From assembly GCA_030737875.1 (NCBI GenBank), contig CM060919.1, forward strand, positions 803,999,160-804,063,159: a stretch of 64,000 nucleotides of DNA, given 5' to 3'. The DNA is from Allium sativum (Eukaryota > Streptophyta > Magnoliopsida > Asparagales > Amaryllidaceae). Made by a program: the position numbers and the translations under genes. This document shows positions 49,262 through 60,930 of this stretch, piece by piece. Within the stretch, counting starts at the first letter, position 1. The number at the start of each line of letters is the position of its first letter. The notes below the pieces were generated by a model. It had not been told where the DNA came from and did not search any database. It worked only from the letters and a program-made list of their open reading frames with translations.

Positions 49262-49477
49262 AGATTTAATGTAAAATGAGCTAAGTAGATGGTAAAAAAA
49301 GTAGGAGTTAAGTTACACAAAGAGAATTACCTTAGTCATGATGTGTTAGGAAGAGAACAAAACTGAGGAGTAAAAAAGAGAGGCTATGAATGTGGAAGGA
49401 AGAGTAAAGAAGGTGTTATGTAAATTTATAGCGATTGAGTACCATATGTAACTAATAAATGCGTTAAATCTATAATA

Positions 49478-50330
49478 TCAATTGGTAATATACTATATAT
49501 GATATATGAATCATATGTAAGATAATGAATTTTAACAAAACATTCAATATTTCAAATCTGAAATAAGCATATATGAAAAAATTAATTGTATATACTATAT
49601 ACAATTAATTTAAATTTATACATAAGTCATTCCTTATATATATAGCGATTAAATAGCTTTACTTATAATATCAATTGGTAATATACTATATATGAATCAT
49701 ATGTAAGATAATGAATTTTAACAAAACATTCAATATTTCAAATCTGAAATAAGCATATATGAAAAAATTAATTGTATATACTATATACAATTAATTTAAA
49801 TCCCTTTTACTTATAAAAGGGATGAATCATATGTAAGATAATGAATTTTAACAAAACATTCAATATTTCAAATCTGAAATAAGCATATATGAAAAAATTA
49901 ATTGTATATACTATATACAATTAATTTAAATTTATACATAAGTCATTCCTTATATATATAGCGATTAAATAACTTTACTTATAATATCAATTGGTAATAT
50001 ACTATATATGAATCATATGTAAGATAATGAATTTTAACAAAACATTCAATATTTCAAATCTGAAATAAGCATATATGAAAAAATTAATTGTATATACTAT
50101 ATACAATTAATTTAAATCCCTTTTACTTATAAAAGGGATGAATCATATGTAAGATAATGAATTTTAACAAAACATTCAATATTTCAAATCTGAAATAAGC
50201 ATATATGAAAAAATTAATTGTATATACTATATACAATTAATTTTACTTGGCTGTAATTAACAATTATACATAAGTCATTCCTTATATATATAGCGATTAA
50301 ATAGATTTACTTATAAAAGGGATGATGTGC
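49478..50330. repeat. AT-rich higher-order repeat with five 31-bp palindromes
   Basis: A perfect palindrome with 15-base arms around one C (AATTAATTGTATATA and its complement) occurs at 49580, 49766, 49896, 50082 and 50212. Spacing alternates 186, 130, 186, 130. The short units carry CCCTTTT-ACTTAT-AAAAGGG where the long ones carry a TTATATATATAGCGATT block. Confidence 0.93.
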
Positions 50331-50465
50331 GCTGATTTTGGTAAGCTAAGAATAAATGAAACGATGTGTGTACAAATCCAGGCCGTCCTTTGTCCAAACT
50401 AAGAATAAATCTCAGCCGCTCTTTGTCTCCATGTTTGTCTCCATGTTTGTCTTAGGGGGCAATTT

Positions 50466-50469
<4 letters not shown>

Positions 50470-50532
<63 letters not shown>
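50470..50532. repeat. (TA)n microsatellite at the Helitron 5' joint
   Basis: About 30 TA units in a row. It produces an artificial Ile-Tyr open frame. It lies where the LARD LTR also had a TA run, which is a good target for elements that insert at AT. Confidence 0.9.
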
Positions 50533-50534
<2 letters not shown>

Positions 50535-50620
50535 TTCATGAACCCTTACTAAACAATGAGAATTTTAAAATGTTTAGCCACCGTATATTTGTCAACTTAG
50601 GCATGTATACATTATAGTAT
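50533..50620. other. Unexplained 88 bases beginning with a 12-bp palindrome
   Basis: GGTTCATGAACC (50533-50544) is followed by unique sequence up to where the match to the LARD 3' LTR resumes. The 3' LTR lacks this stretch. It may be the end of another insertion. Confidence 0.5.
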
Positions 50621-51556
50621 ACTTATATATACACACACACGCGCAACAAGTACCAGCCCACTGTAAAACTGAACTGTATATATATACTAGCCTTCATCGA
50701 TACATTCTGTCCGAATCACTATGTTTTGAACACCGATTTTGTCCTTCAACTGACTTCGAATTTCCTCTCCGATGTTATATTATGTACAACTATGTATGTT
50801 GAACATTCAAATCAATATTTAAGTTAGTTATCTTGTTAAATTCTGGTTAAATTGTTTGTTGTCATAACCCCTTTCCACTTTCTATGTTACACTTCCAAGT
50901 TGCTTTAGTTCCTTCACTTATTTCTTTGGTTTTTAATTGAATTCTGTACACGGTTTTTGGGAACTAAATACATGCTTATATAAGTCATTCGTGGCATCTG
51001 AACTCATGCATGAGATTAAACGTTTTATACTCTGTTCAAAAATGGGATGATTCAAAATTTGACTATGTGGGGATGAAATATGTTGGGAACTTTAGCCTAT
51101 TGAAAGAAAAAAGGAAAAGTGAACCACTTTGAATAGCTAAGCATGTTGGATTATAATACCAGATCCGGAAATTAGCAGCTTTCTAAATTTTAATCAATAT
51201 ATCCTTCGGCTGTTTGTGAACTATGTGGCATATATTGTCTTATTTTACTGTAACTTGTTACTGTTTCACCTTTGTATTTGCATATGCAAACGCAAGTATA
51301 CGTCAGCTTCGAACATGTTAATGTAATGGATTATATATGTTAATGTAATGAATTATATAAGTCTCAACTCGACAGTAAACTTCTAACCAGCTTTTGTACA
51401 TCCTTAGCATATGAAAATAATGTGCATAAAATTTTAAAATATGTAATACATAAATGTATATTTCCATTTTGAAGTACTGTAACCTCGTTAGTGAAGTGCA
51501 CTTGTGTGCCTATGGCCTTGCCTCGTACACCTGAGAAAAAAAATACTTGGCTTAGC

Positions 51557-51612
<56 letters not shown>

Positions 51613-52497
51613 TAGCAATATTTGATTTAAATTGACATCTTGCGGTTCATTGTTTACCATGGCCATGCTGTTGCCCTTATGTATTTTGATCTGAAGCCAG
51701 AACGTTGTTATCAGTATACGTAGACCAGTAATCCTTATTTTTTCTGCATGCGCCATGAATGCTGTATGTGTTAACTGGACCATATTATTGAAAACTTGCC
51801 CTCTGTTTCCATTCGTTAAGAAAGGATTGGTACTTGAGCTGCTCCTTATGTGTCCTATGATTGGGTTTTGGCAAATAGACCCTTGCCTATTTTGACATTG
51901 ATCCCTATATATGTACATATAATGGTTGTATCATCACCTGCGACTATGTTCTCTGATACATGTCTGACCTATGTGTTGCTTTGCTTTGTATTGTTCCGTG
52001 ATGAGTATATTTTGATAGTTCGTCAATTACTATACTCGAATCAATTAATAATTGATGTGATTAAACTGATTATATTTTAGTGTTATTTAAAGTTGCTTAC
52101 TTAAAATAAGTTTAATCCTGACTCGAGTGTTTTATGTTTTTAAATGGAATGTTCTGGTCAGACCCGAGCAGTACAAATTTAAAGATTACAGCTTAGGATT
52201 CGAAGATGGGAAAAATTGGAGATTCCAGGAAACGCGCACTCTGAGGATTTTGAACAGTAAATATTTTTCTTGTATTTAAACTATGTTTTATATTCTTTTG
52301 TATAGAAAAGTTTGTATCAAAAATTCTGATTAAATAAAAATTATTTTGCTGTTAAATATTGTGTTATCTATTTATTCAGTGTTTTTCCGTGTTGATTCTA
52401 TTTTTAACTCTGTAAGCTAAATAACGATTCATTAATTTGGACGTTTTAGATTGGTATAATTACCAATTTGAAGCAGTCAAAATGGCGGGACGTTACA
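50621..52497 (+). repeat. LARD 5' LTR, third piece
   Basis: Resumes the match to the 3' LTR from about 58187 (ACACACACGC, then ACCAGCCCACTGTAAAACTG). It contains a TA microsatellite at 51561-51608 and ends GGCGGGACGTTACA. The last 780 bases have no partner, because the 3' LTR is cut at 59258. Confidence 0.9.
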
Positions 52498-52499
52498 AG

Positions 52500-52511
52500 T
52501 GGTATCAGAGC
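52500..52511 (+). other. LARD primer binding site (tRNA-Met type)
   Basis: TGGTATCAGAGC, two bases after the LTR end. This proves that 52497 is the end of a 5' LTR. Confidence 0.95.
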
Positions 52512-55500
52512 TTTGGTTTATTCAAAGCATAGCTTATCAAGTTTTAATGAGTATGATCGACACTAGAAAAGCGAATTTTGAAAATAAAAAGGTTTCGAAA
52601 TAAAACAATTTTAAAGTAAATTTTGAAAAAGGAAATTATTTTGAAAATTTTATATATTTTATAAGGTAGTATTTTGGAACCAATAAAGTGAAAAAAATTG
52701 TTTTGAAATTTAATTTTTTTCGAAATCCCAATCTTCTAATCCAGATTTGCCAGAGCTGTTCTTTGATAAGTTCTCTTAGGATTGAATTTTGAATCCATCA
52801 TCGAATGGTATCCAAAGAAGATAAGTATAAGAGAATCAATAAGTTGATTTCTCTAATAGTGTAGTTTAGCAATCAAAGATCATTGAAATTTATTGGGAAT
52901 AAAATTTCAGATGGAAATTTGAATGAGAAATGGGAGATTTGAAATCGTTTCGAAGACGAAACGATGAATTTTATTTTGACATTTGGAATACAAAAGTAAT
53001 AAAATAGAAAATGGTATAATTGGAATTCGATTGTGTCAAAGTTTGTTGGTAAGAAAATTTATAATTGGTTTCGAACCTATAATGTATAATCGAATATATA
53101 AATTCGGTAGTAAGGTATGAACTTGTTAATTGGTTAACAAGAAGTGAAGTGTAAATGAGAATATGAATGAAGAATTTAAAGAGAGTTTGATTCTGTATTT
53201 AAATAGAATCAAAGTTAATTTGATGTGACGAGTTCAAATTCAGATAAAAGGAGTAATATTTACTTTTAGAAGTAAATAATGTTTGGAAGTGAAAATATTG
53301 AAAATGGAATAGGGGATAAAGGAAATGGAATTGACCTGGACGGTGAGATTATTCTGAAGTTCAGAATATAAGTCATATGATTTTTCGAAGTTCGAAATAA
53401 ATAATCGAATAAGAAATTATTCGAATGAAGTTATTCATGGGAGTAATTATATCGAATTTCAGAAAATATTATTTACTTTCCATTTTAATAAAAGTTTAAT
53501 ATATTATTAATTAATTGTTTATGCATTCAGATTAAAGAATAAGGTATATTTTTAAGTTAAATATTCCAAAGGTGTGAATTATCGTTATAATCAACGATTT
53601 TCGTAAAAGAAGTAAAATCTTAACTTGAATTCAAAAGTTAAGAGAATGAATATTTTGTTGGTATTCGAAATCATGAATTTTACCTATTTCGAAGTTAATA
53701 ATGTGTTTAGTTAAGGTATGAGAGGTAAATATACCCTAACTTGATGGATTAAGAAATGGTTAAGGTTCGATAGCAATAGCGGTTAAGTGAAGTAAATGAG
53801 TGTTAACAGTTTAGTGGAATAACGATATTTATCTAATATCTGTTTAAATAACTAATTTAGAAATGTTTCCTCCTGAGAATAAAGAGTATTTTCTATAGAA
53901 AATAATATGAACATTGAAAATATTTTTAAAAGATCGTGAGAGGCTAACGAGTTTAGATAAATCAAAATGGCAAGGACCAAAGAATAAAAAGCCGCATGTC
54001 GAGAACGAAGGACGGCAGAATGTAAGAGAAACGGATTTGTAAATTGAAATCGATAGTTGCATAAGCGTTGATTTGATAAGGAATTAAGAAGTGGAGTTAA
54101 GGAATTTAGAAACTGATTAGAGATTTGTTAAGTTGGATAAGTTCCTGAGTGTTGATCTGATGTTGGTTTCGGCCTTCGGGATTGATAATTAGGGAGTTGT
54201 TCACTTACTAATTTACGGTCGAAGGATGTGAAGGTGAAATAGAGCGTGAATAAGGGATTTGTTATAGGGAGGAAGAAAAGAGTTTTGGAATTTTGAAAGT
54301 GTAATAAAAAAATTTTTGAACTAAGTGATGAACTTAATAATTGGGAATTTGAAAGGAATTTTGGTTTTAACCAATTGATTCAAAAATTTAAGCGGGAGGA
54401 TATCCAATAGCTGAGTTGATTAAGACATGAAACTAGAGTTCCGAAATTAGAATGGAATTCGAGGATATTCGATTTTAGATATTGGAAATAGAAGTTTTCG
54501 AAAACTTATGTGCGAGTTTTGTGAAATTGAAAATTATTGATTTGGAAGATAATCGATTTGAAATGAAATCTTATATAACAGAATTTATATAAGAATGAGA
54601 TATTTGAAATATGATTTGGGAAGAAAATCTTATGTAAGTGACATAAGTATGATTTATGAAATAAAGTACTGTATGTTTTCAAGTCAAAATAAGGGAAGTA
54701 CCATCCTTCTCCTTTGAATTTTGAGCTTAGTGAGTTGTGCTGCTGGTGGTAGTAGGTTGTCCGGACATAAAACTCGAGTTGTCTAAAAAAACACGACCAT
54801 GTAGCATAATTCGCAGGGCTTTAGATGGCGTACGACGGATGGATGTTTCTTGGGGGAACCAAGCATAACCCTTGTGTCTGCTGCGATCTACAGTCGTGAT
54901 AATTGCGTAATCTGCAGAGCTATGAAATCTTTAGGGTATGAATGCTTCCTGAGGAAATCAGGCGTAACCATTGTGTACCTGCAGTCCACATGGCATATCT
55001 ACAAGTGAAAGAGATGTAACCACTAGAGTTACGAAAGGTAGAATGGAGCCATGCGATGTTGAGATATATTAGTGATGTTGAGCCACCTGTTTGATGCAGC
55101 ACCATGTCTTCGTGACTTGATTCTTCTTCGTGACGTGATTATATTGGTCCTTGTGACTTGATTTATCCTCATAATTTGATAATTTGTTTTCGTGACCCTG
55201 AGATAGAGCAGTCAACGCTCATTGACCTGAAATTTTCTTTTGATTCTTAAATATCTCCCATTGACCTGTCCATAACGAAATTCACAGGGAAGTGAATTCC
55301 TACGGGTACGGATGTTTTCTGGGGGATCTAGATGAAACCATCGTGTATATGTGACTCATGAACAATCAACATATCAATATCACATTGGTACTTTCCGTAT
55401 TTGTTTTTAAAAGGAATTTTTGAAATATTTTTCACTGAGATTTAAAACAAGGATATTTAGTGCTTGAAGATTTTAGTCGTGCGCTTGGCCAGCGTATGCC

Positions 55501-56240
55501 TAACATATGTGAGAACGAAAATAAACTTGTCAAACTTTGAAATGTACCTAATTAAATAAGTTAAGAAAGAGAATTTTGGAATAATAATACAAATATTTTC
55601 GTATAAATTCTGGGTTATATATAAATGGTATAAAAAGATTTTGGTTTTGGAAATTTTGAAGTCAATAATTTGTAGCTTAAAGAGAAGATGTTGTTTACAC
55701 TCTTTAATGAGTGTTGGAAAGATTAAATGGATTGAATGATAGAAGAGTGGGTTGATGGTTGCAAAACTTAGATCCCTTATAGTTGCAACGATAGATAAGT
55801 AACATTGACAGCTGAGGGATATAAAGGAATTTTGAATAATTTAAGATGCAGAAATTGAAATAAAAAAAGGGTTGGTTTTGAAAAGAAATTACATAACTTT
55901 GAATTTGTTAAGAGATCAAATAAAATGAGAATCTGGAAATATCTCAAAATAAATTGAGATAGAAATTGGTCTGAAGAAATTGAATATAGTTTAAAAAGTA
56001 GGGAAATAAATAAAATCTGATTCAGAAGATAAAGAAAATCGTGTTTGATCAAAATTGATCTCCAACTAAAAAAAGAAAATTTGTTTTTTCAAGTAAATTG
56101 AATGTGATGGATAAATAAGAAAGTTCGATTACTTAAATGTTGATATTTAATCTAGTTGTGTAAGAATTTCACACAAATAAGAAAATTTTAAGTGTAAATC
56201 GGTAAAACTCTAACTATCTCTCATTTTCGAGGACGAAAAT
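52512..56240 (+). other. Non-coding internal region of the LARD-like element
   Basis: About 3.7 kb where gag-pol would be. Stops are dense in all frames, and I find no zinc knuckle, D-S-G, x-x-D-D or integrase motif. Composition is A- and G-rich with many GAATTT and GAAAT words. A degenerate module recurs at 54841, 54940 and 55310. This fits the LARD class, whose internal RNA is carried by proteins of another element. Confidence 0.75.
54841..55360 (+). repeat. Degenerate module in the LARD internal region, three copies
   Basis: GGATGTTTCTTGGGGGAACC (54841), GAATGCTTCCTGAGGAAATC (54940) and GGATGTTTTCTGGGGGATCT (55310) are each followed by an ACC-x-T-x-GTGT block. Between the second and third copies a CTTCGTGACTTGATT word recurs. 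Confidence 0.7.
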
Positions 56241-56261
56241 TTTAAAGGGGTGGGGGAAGAT
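56241..56261 (+). other. LARD polypurine tract
   Basis: TTAAAGGGGTGGGGGAAGAT ends directly at the 3' LTR start, preceded by GAGGACGAAAAT. The + chromovirus has GGGACGAAAT and TTTTAAGTGGGGGAGA at the same place. Confidence 0.9.
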
Positions 56262-58180
56262 TGTAACGACCCAGAAATTTTGATGAGTTGAAAATAAAAT
56301 TTATTGAAGATTTAAACATTAAAAATACAAATTGGATATTTGGTTTAGAGATTTAAAATCAAATATTGTTTTGAATACGAATTAAAACTCAATATTAATT
56401 CAGAATGATTGGTTGAGAATCAAATATTTATTGTTGAATATTTGAATTGGATTTGATTGGATATTTGATTTGGATTTCGACTAAAAATATAAATGGTCGG
56501 ATTTAAAAATAGATATTATCAACGTTAAACGAATTGGAGAATTTTATTGTTGAAATATATGGAAATGGACTAGGATATGTGTGTATTTGTGTATATTAAG
56601 AAATGAAATTTAACATTCAAAATTTGGAATCGAATAGAGTTGTTTGTGGGCAACCGGAATAAGATTAGTGAATAGATAAATTATTTAAAATTTAAAATAA
56701 CATTATACATAGACGGAGTCAGTTTACAACCAGAATAATTTTATTAGATTCAGAACGTTGAAATATAGATGTACGTCAAATTTCGTTACTTTTGGAGATT
56801 TCATTGGCGGTAAGAATTTAAAGCGGTTCGGGGTATTCGAGGTAGGAATAAAAATTTAATTATACCTAGATATTACCTTCCTCAAATGACATTACGCATG
56901 CATATTCTATGATTTCGCGTAGCTAACCCTATACCCATTGAAAATTCGTCGTTCTTATCTTCTCCACGTTTCCTTCCTCTGAAAGCTTCTCTACTTCCTT
57001 TATATCTCCACCACCTCCTTTCTTTTTCGTGGTTCAACAAAAAGGGAAAATCCCTGAATTGAAAATAATGGTTGAACCCTATTTTCTTTTCTCCTAAATT
57101 TCTTACTTCCTTCTCCTTCTGACAATCGAAAACCCGAAGCCACCCTCCTTGGCTCTAAATCGAATTGCTTCCCCCAACCCATACCAAGATTGTTGTTCCC
57201 AAATTAAAAACCCATTCCTTCCGAATCAAAATCAATTTCCACCAGAACCAACGATTGCCACCACCATCTTCGTTACTTCGTTCATCAACCAGCAAGCACC
57301 CAACCACCACAAGGCCTGAAAAGTCACAGCCTTCAATCGAAGCCAAGCCTCGACCTTCGTCGCTATCGCCATCGCCGAAGACCTTACGTCACTATCTTTT
57401 GGACTCCATCACCCAATCTGTTGCTCATATTTCCTTTCCCGTCGTTGCATCACTATTTAAGGTAAGCATAGCTTAAGATTAAACTTATTGGAAGTCATTT
57501 ACTTCGCTTTTTCTTTAAATATGATTATTTTAGTTGTTCATTACTGCTGTCATTCTAAATGAACTGTATTGATTATGTGTTTATCATATTTTACCCAATA
57601 TCTTCGCCTTCAAATGCATACAAACCGGTGATGGTTCACACTTTTTATTCGACTCTGTTCACCCTGGATTGTGTACCAACCTCGCCATGTTATTATTTGA
57701 TATTCACCGTATACATGGCAACCTTGCCTTTTTAGAGATAGAATGCAGGTGTATAGTTTATCATATAAGTATATACATACTTCAGTATGTGTACATATAT
57801 TGGATTATATGGTTGCTAAATGAGTTGCCATGATTTTCCCGAATGTGCTTCACCACTCACTTGTTATTGCCTGGACCGAAATTTGAATATCTATATGCCT
57901 TTATGGTTGGTATACACCACTTGAAATTACTATCACATGACTTATGTTGCTCCTTGAAAACCTATTGTTGATTTTTTGAGGATTTCCACTACTGTGTATA
58001 TTCAGTTTTCCTAAGGGCTTGTCTGTTCATTTATGTATTACATTTGTTTAAGTTTATACCTCTGATTCACGTATGGGTTGAGAGTATAGTTATAATACCA
58101 TGAATCTAATACGCACTTGACCGCTATAAATATATGTAACCTGCATACTTTAGTTTTAAAATACCATGTTGTGATGGAAG

Positions 58181-58215
<35 letters not shown>

Positions 58216-59093
58216 ACTTATACCAGTCCACTGTAAAACTGAATTGTATATATAAACCAGCCTTCATTGATACATTATGTTCAAATCACTGTGTTTTGAA
58301 CATTGATGTTGTCCTTTAACCGACTTTGAATTTCCTCTCCGATGTTTTATTATGTACAACTATGTATGTTGAACATTCAAATCAACATTTATGTTAGCTA
58401 TCTTGTTAAATTTTGGTTAAATTGTTTGTTGTCATAACCCCTTTCCACTTTCTATGTTACACTCCCAAGTTGGTTCAGTTCCTTCACTTATTGCTTTAAT
58501 TTTTAATTGAATTCTGTACATGATTTTGGGAACTAAACACATGCTTATATAAGTCATTTGTGGCAACTGAACCCATGCATGAGATTAAACATTTTATACC
58601 CTGTTCAAAAATGTGATGATTCAAAATTTGACTATGTGGGATGAAATATATTGGGAACTTTGACCTATTGAAAGAAAAAGGGAAAAGTGAACCACTTTGA
58701 ATTGCTAAGCATATTGGATTATAATACCAGGTTCGGAAATTAGCATCTTTCTAAATTTTGATCAATATATCCTTCGGCTGTTTGTGAACTATATGGCATA
58801 TATCGTTTTATTTTACTGTAACTTGTTACTGTTTTGCATATGCAAATGCAAGTATACATCAGTTTCGAACATATTAATGTAATGAATTGTATAAGTCTCA
58901 ACTCGATAGTAAACTTCTAACTAGCTTTTGTACATCCTTGGCTTATGAAAATACCGTGCATAAAATTTTAAAGTATGAAATACATAAATGTATATTTCCA
59001 TTTTGAAGTGCTGTAACCTTATTAGTACAATGCATTTGTAAGTCTATCGCCTTGCCGTGTTCACCTGAGAACCGAAATACTTGGCTTAGCTGA

Positions 59094-59146
<53 letters not shown>

Positions 59147-59258
59147 TAGCAGTATTTGACTGAAATTGACATCTTGCGGTTCATTGTTTGCCATGGCCAT
59201 GCTGTTGCCCTTGTGTATTTTGATATGAAGCCAGAACGTTGTTATTAGGATCCGTACA
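56262..59258 (+). repeat. LARD 3' LTR, interrupted at its right
   Basis: Uninterrupted partner of the three 5' LTR pieces up to 59258, where the minus-strand chromovirus begins. Substitutions are scattered at a few per hundred bases, so the LARD is older than the copia and the + chromovirus. Includes a CA microsatellite near 58191-58214 and TA/TG microsatellites near 59095-59150. Confidence 0.92.
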
Positions 59259-60082
59259 TGTGACGGCCGGCCCCGCACCAACCGACATTTACTCCAAAGG
59301 TGCGCTGTACACATGCCCAGTTAGCACGGAACGGGTCGTCAGAAGGAAAAGGAAGAAGGAAATGAACTAACAAGGAACCTGTAGAATGTCTCACAGCGCA
59401 TAGAACAAAATATAATAATAACATATTTGACATAAAACAGGAGAGACAGTGCATAAGCTGAAAACCAAAACTAAACATCATAGCAGCGGAAATCCAAAAT
59501 ACAGCTTATTACAACTTTCAAACTGTCTCAAAGCAAAAGTAAGATAAAGGAGGTACACTACTAATGCCCAAGTAGCGACCACCAACGACACAGGGAGAAT
59601 GTGTATATATATATATATATATCATACGTGGAAACCTCCTGCCCGCCTCCGAATCAGCTACTCGCGCATCACCAGCTAACCTGTCTCTAGTCTGCTCGTG
59701 TGAGCACCCAGAGTAATAAGAGGAGACATAAAACTCTGGGTCATACATAAAGCCTGGTATGAGCGATAAGCATCTAAAGTGAACAATAACAGGTAGACTA
59801 AAACATACCTGAACCTGGACCTGCAACCAAAGAGTTAGCACTACATACTGTACAACACTCTAAGGTGCCATATCAAATGGTGTAAAGATACGGAGGTGGG
59901 GGAGGTGTGCATGTCATAGTGATGGCAAACAATCAAACATAGCATCCATCCTCACATCTCTCACTCAGTGCGTAAAGCATACGATATTCACCACTTCGAT
60001 CACCCACCCTTGCTACGATCACTTTGCCCCATGAAGTCATAAATGGCTTCACTGCACTGATAACGTAGCCACTAATCCTTCG

Positions 60083-60285
60083 CTATGTCCACTTGCCCCA
60101 TGGAGTTATTCACCCCATCTACGCTGGCTCATAGCCTTACCAATCCTTACTATGTCCACTTGCCCCATGGAGTTATTCACCCCATCTGCGCTGGCTCATA
60201 GTCTTACCAATCCTTTACTATGTCCACTTTCCCCATGGAGTTATTCACCCCATCTGCGCTGGCTCATAGTCTTACTACGCATCAC
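60083..60285. repeat. 67/68-bp tandem repeat, three copies
   Basis: CTATGTCCACTT starts at 60083, 60150 and 60218, each time followed by CCCCATGGAGTTATTCACC. Related but more diverged TTGCCCC units lie on both sides (60001-60370). Confidence 0.93.
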
Positions 60286-60689
60286 CTTGCCCCTCAAGTC
60301 ATAATGACTCTACTGCACTGATAACGTAGTCTTGCTACCGTCACCTTGCCCCTCGAGTCGCAATGACTCTACTGCACTGATAAGTAGCCCATCATTCATT
60401 TTCAGTGGTGAATCGAAGTTATGAACGTCGACAACTCCTTAGCACACATCCCGCAGCAAAGCCCAACCATGAAGTGAACTCATCGGTTCCCAACTGGATC
60501 TTGAGCTCTAACTTCCCATATTGGACTACCTTTGCATCTCGGGTTATTGGTCAATACTGGGTCGGGTCGGGTTCTCTTCAAACCATCGGTTCGAGTCGGG
60601 TGTATGCGTTGCGTTAGCTCATGGTCCTCCTCTGGCACGGTTCGGTTCGGGTCCACTCCATCGCATCGGTTAGGGTCGGGTACCATCTC

Positions 60690-60930
60690 CCATCCAATTC
60701 GTGCTTCCGCTCCGATCCGCTCCCTCGTTCTTCACGTGCTCCGATCCGATCCATCCTCCTCTATCCGATCCGATCCCTCCTCCTTAATCCGATCTGATCC
60801 CAGTTCAGTTAGCGTGGCCTTCCTTTTTGCCAATTTTCTCAAGTGTCAGGTTCTGATCCGATCGAATCCCTTACCCAGTTCAACATATTCGATCCGAGCC
60901 CCCATATCCGATCCGATCCTGCACTGTTTC
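60690..60930. repeat. TCCGATCCGATCC-rich block
   Basis: (A/T)TCCGATC(C/T)GATCC words occur at least six times in about 240 bases, next to a CGGGT-rich block (60540-60680). The region is much richer in G and C than the rest of the LTR. Confidence 0.8.

Larger units (their letters stand above)
44679..50470 (-). mobile_element. Helitron-like element 2, directly joined to element 1
   Basis: Its 3' end on the minus strand has the same hairpin (CCCGTGC 44690-44696, loop GTT, GCACGG), one outer pair lost, and the same TTTCCACTCGT end at 44679. Its 5' end, near 50470 in a TA run, resembles that of element 1 (AGACAAAGAG, GGCT, AGATTTATTCT words on the minus strand). Inside are tandem duplications, short exon-like pieces and an AT-rich palindrome array, but no Rep/helicase. 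Confidence 0.6.
30867..59258 (+). mobile_element. Large non-autonomous LTR element (LARD-like) with other elements nested in its 5' LTR
   Basis: The LTR starts TGTAACGACC at 30867 and again at 56262. The 5' LTR ends GGGACGTTACA at 52497, followed by a tRNA-Met primer site. Comparison with the 3' LTR shows that the 5' copy is one LTR split by two insertions. Summed length without insertions is about 3.8 kb. The internal 3.7 kb has no gag or pol. The 3' LTR stops at 59258 because another element inserted there. The LTR start, primer site and GGACGAAAA polypurine region resemble those of chromoviruses. The five bases before the LTR are TCATG; the right target copy is out of the window. Confidence 0.87.

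Noticed and set aside
49580..50242. AT-rich palindromes as a replication origin or matrix attachment site
   Set aside because: The sequence alone gives no more than AT richness and palindromes; the repeat explanation is enough.
50356..50541. Frame ending in a long Ile-Tyr run
   Set aside because: It translates the TA microsatellite. The same applies to frames near 51364-51918 and 58943-59314.
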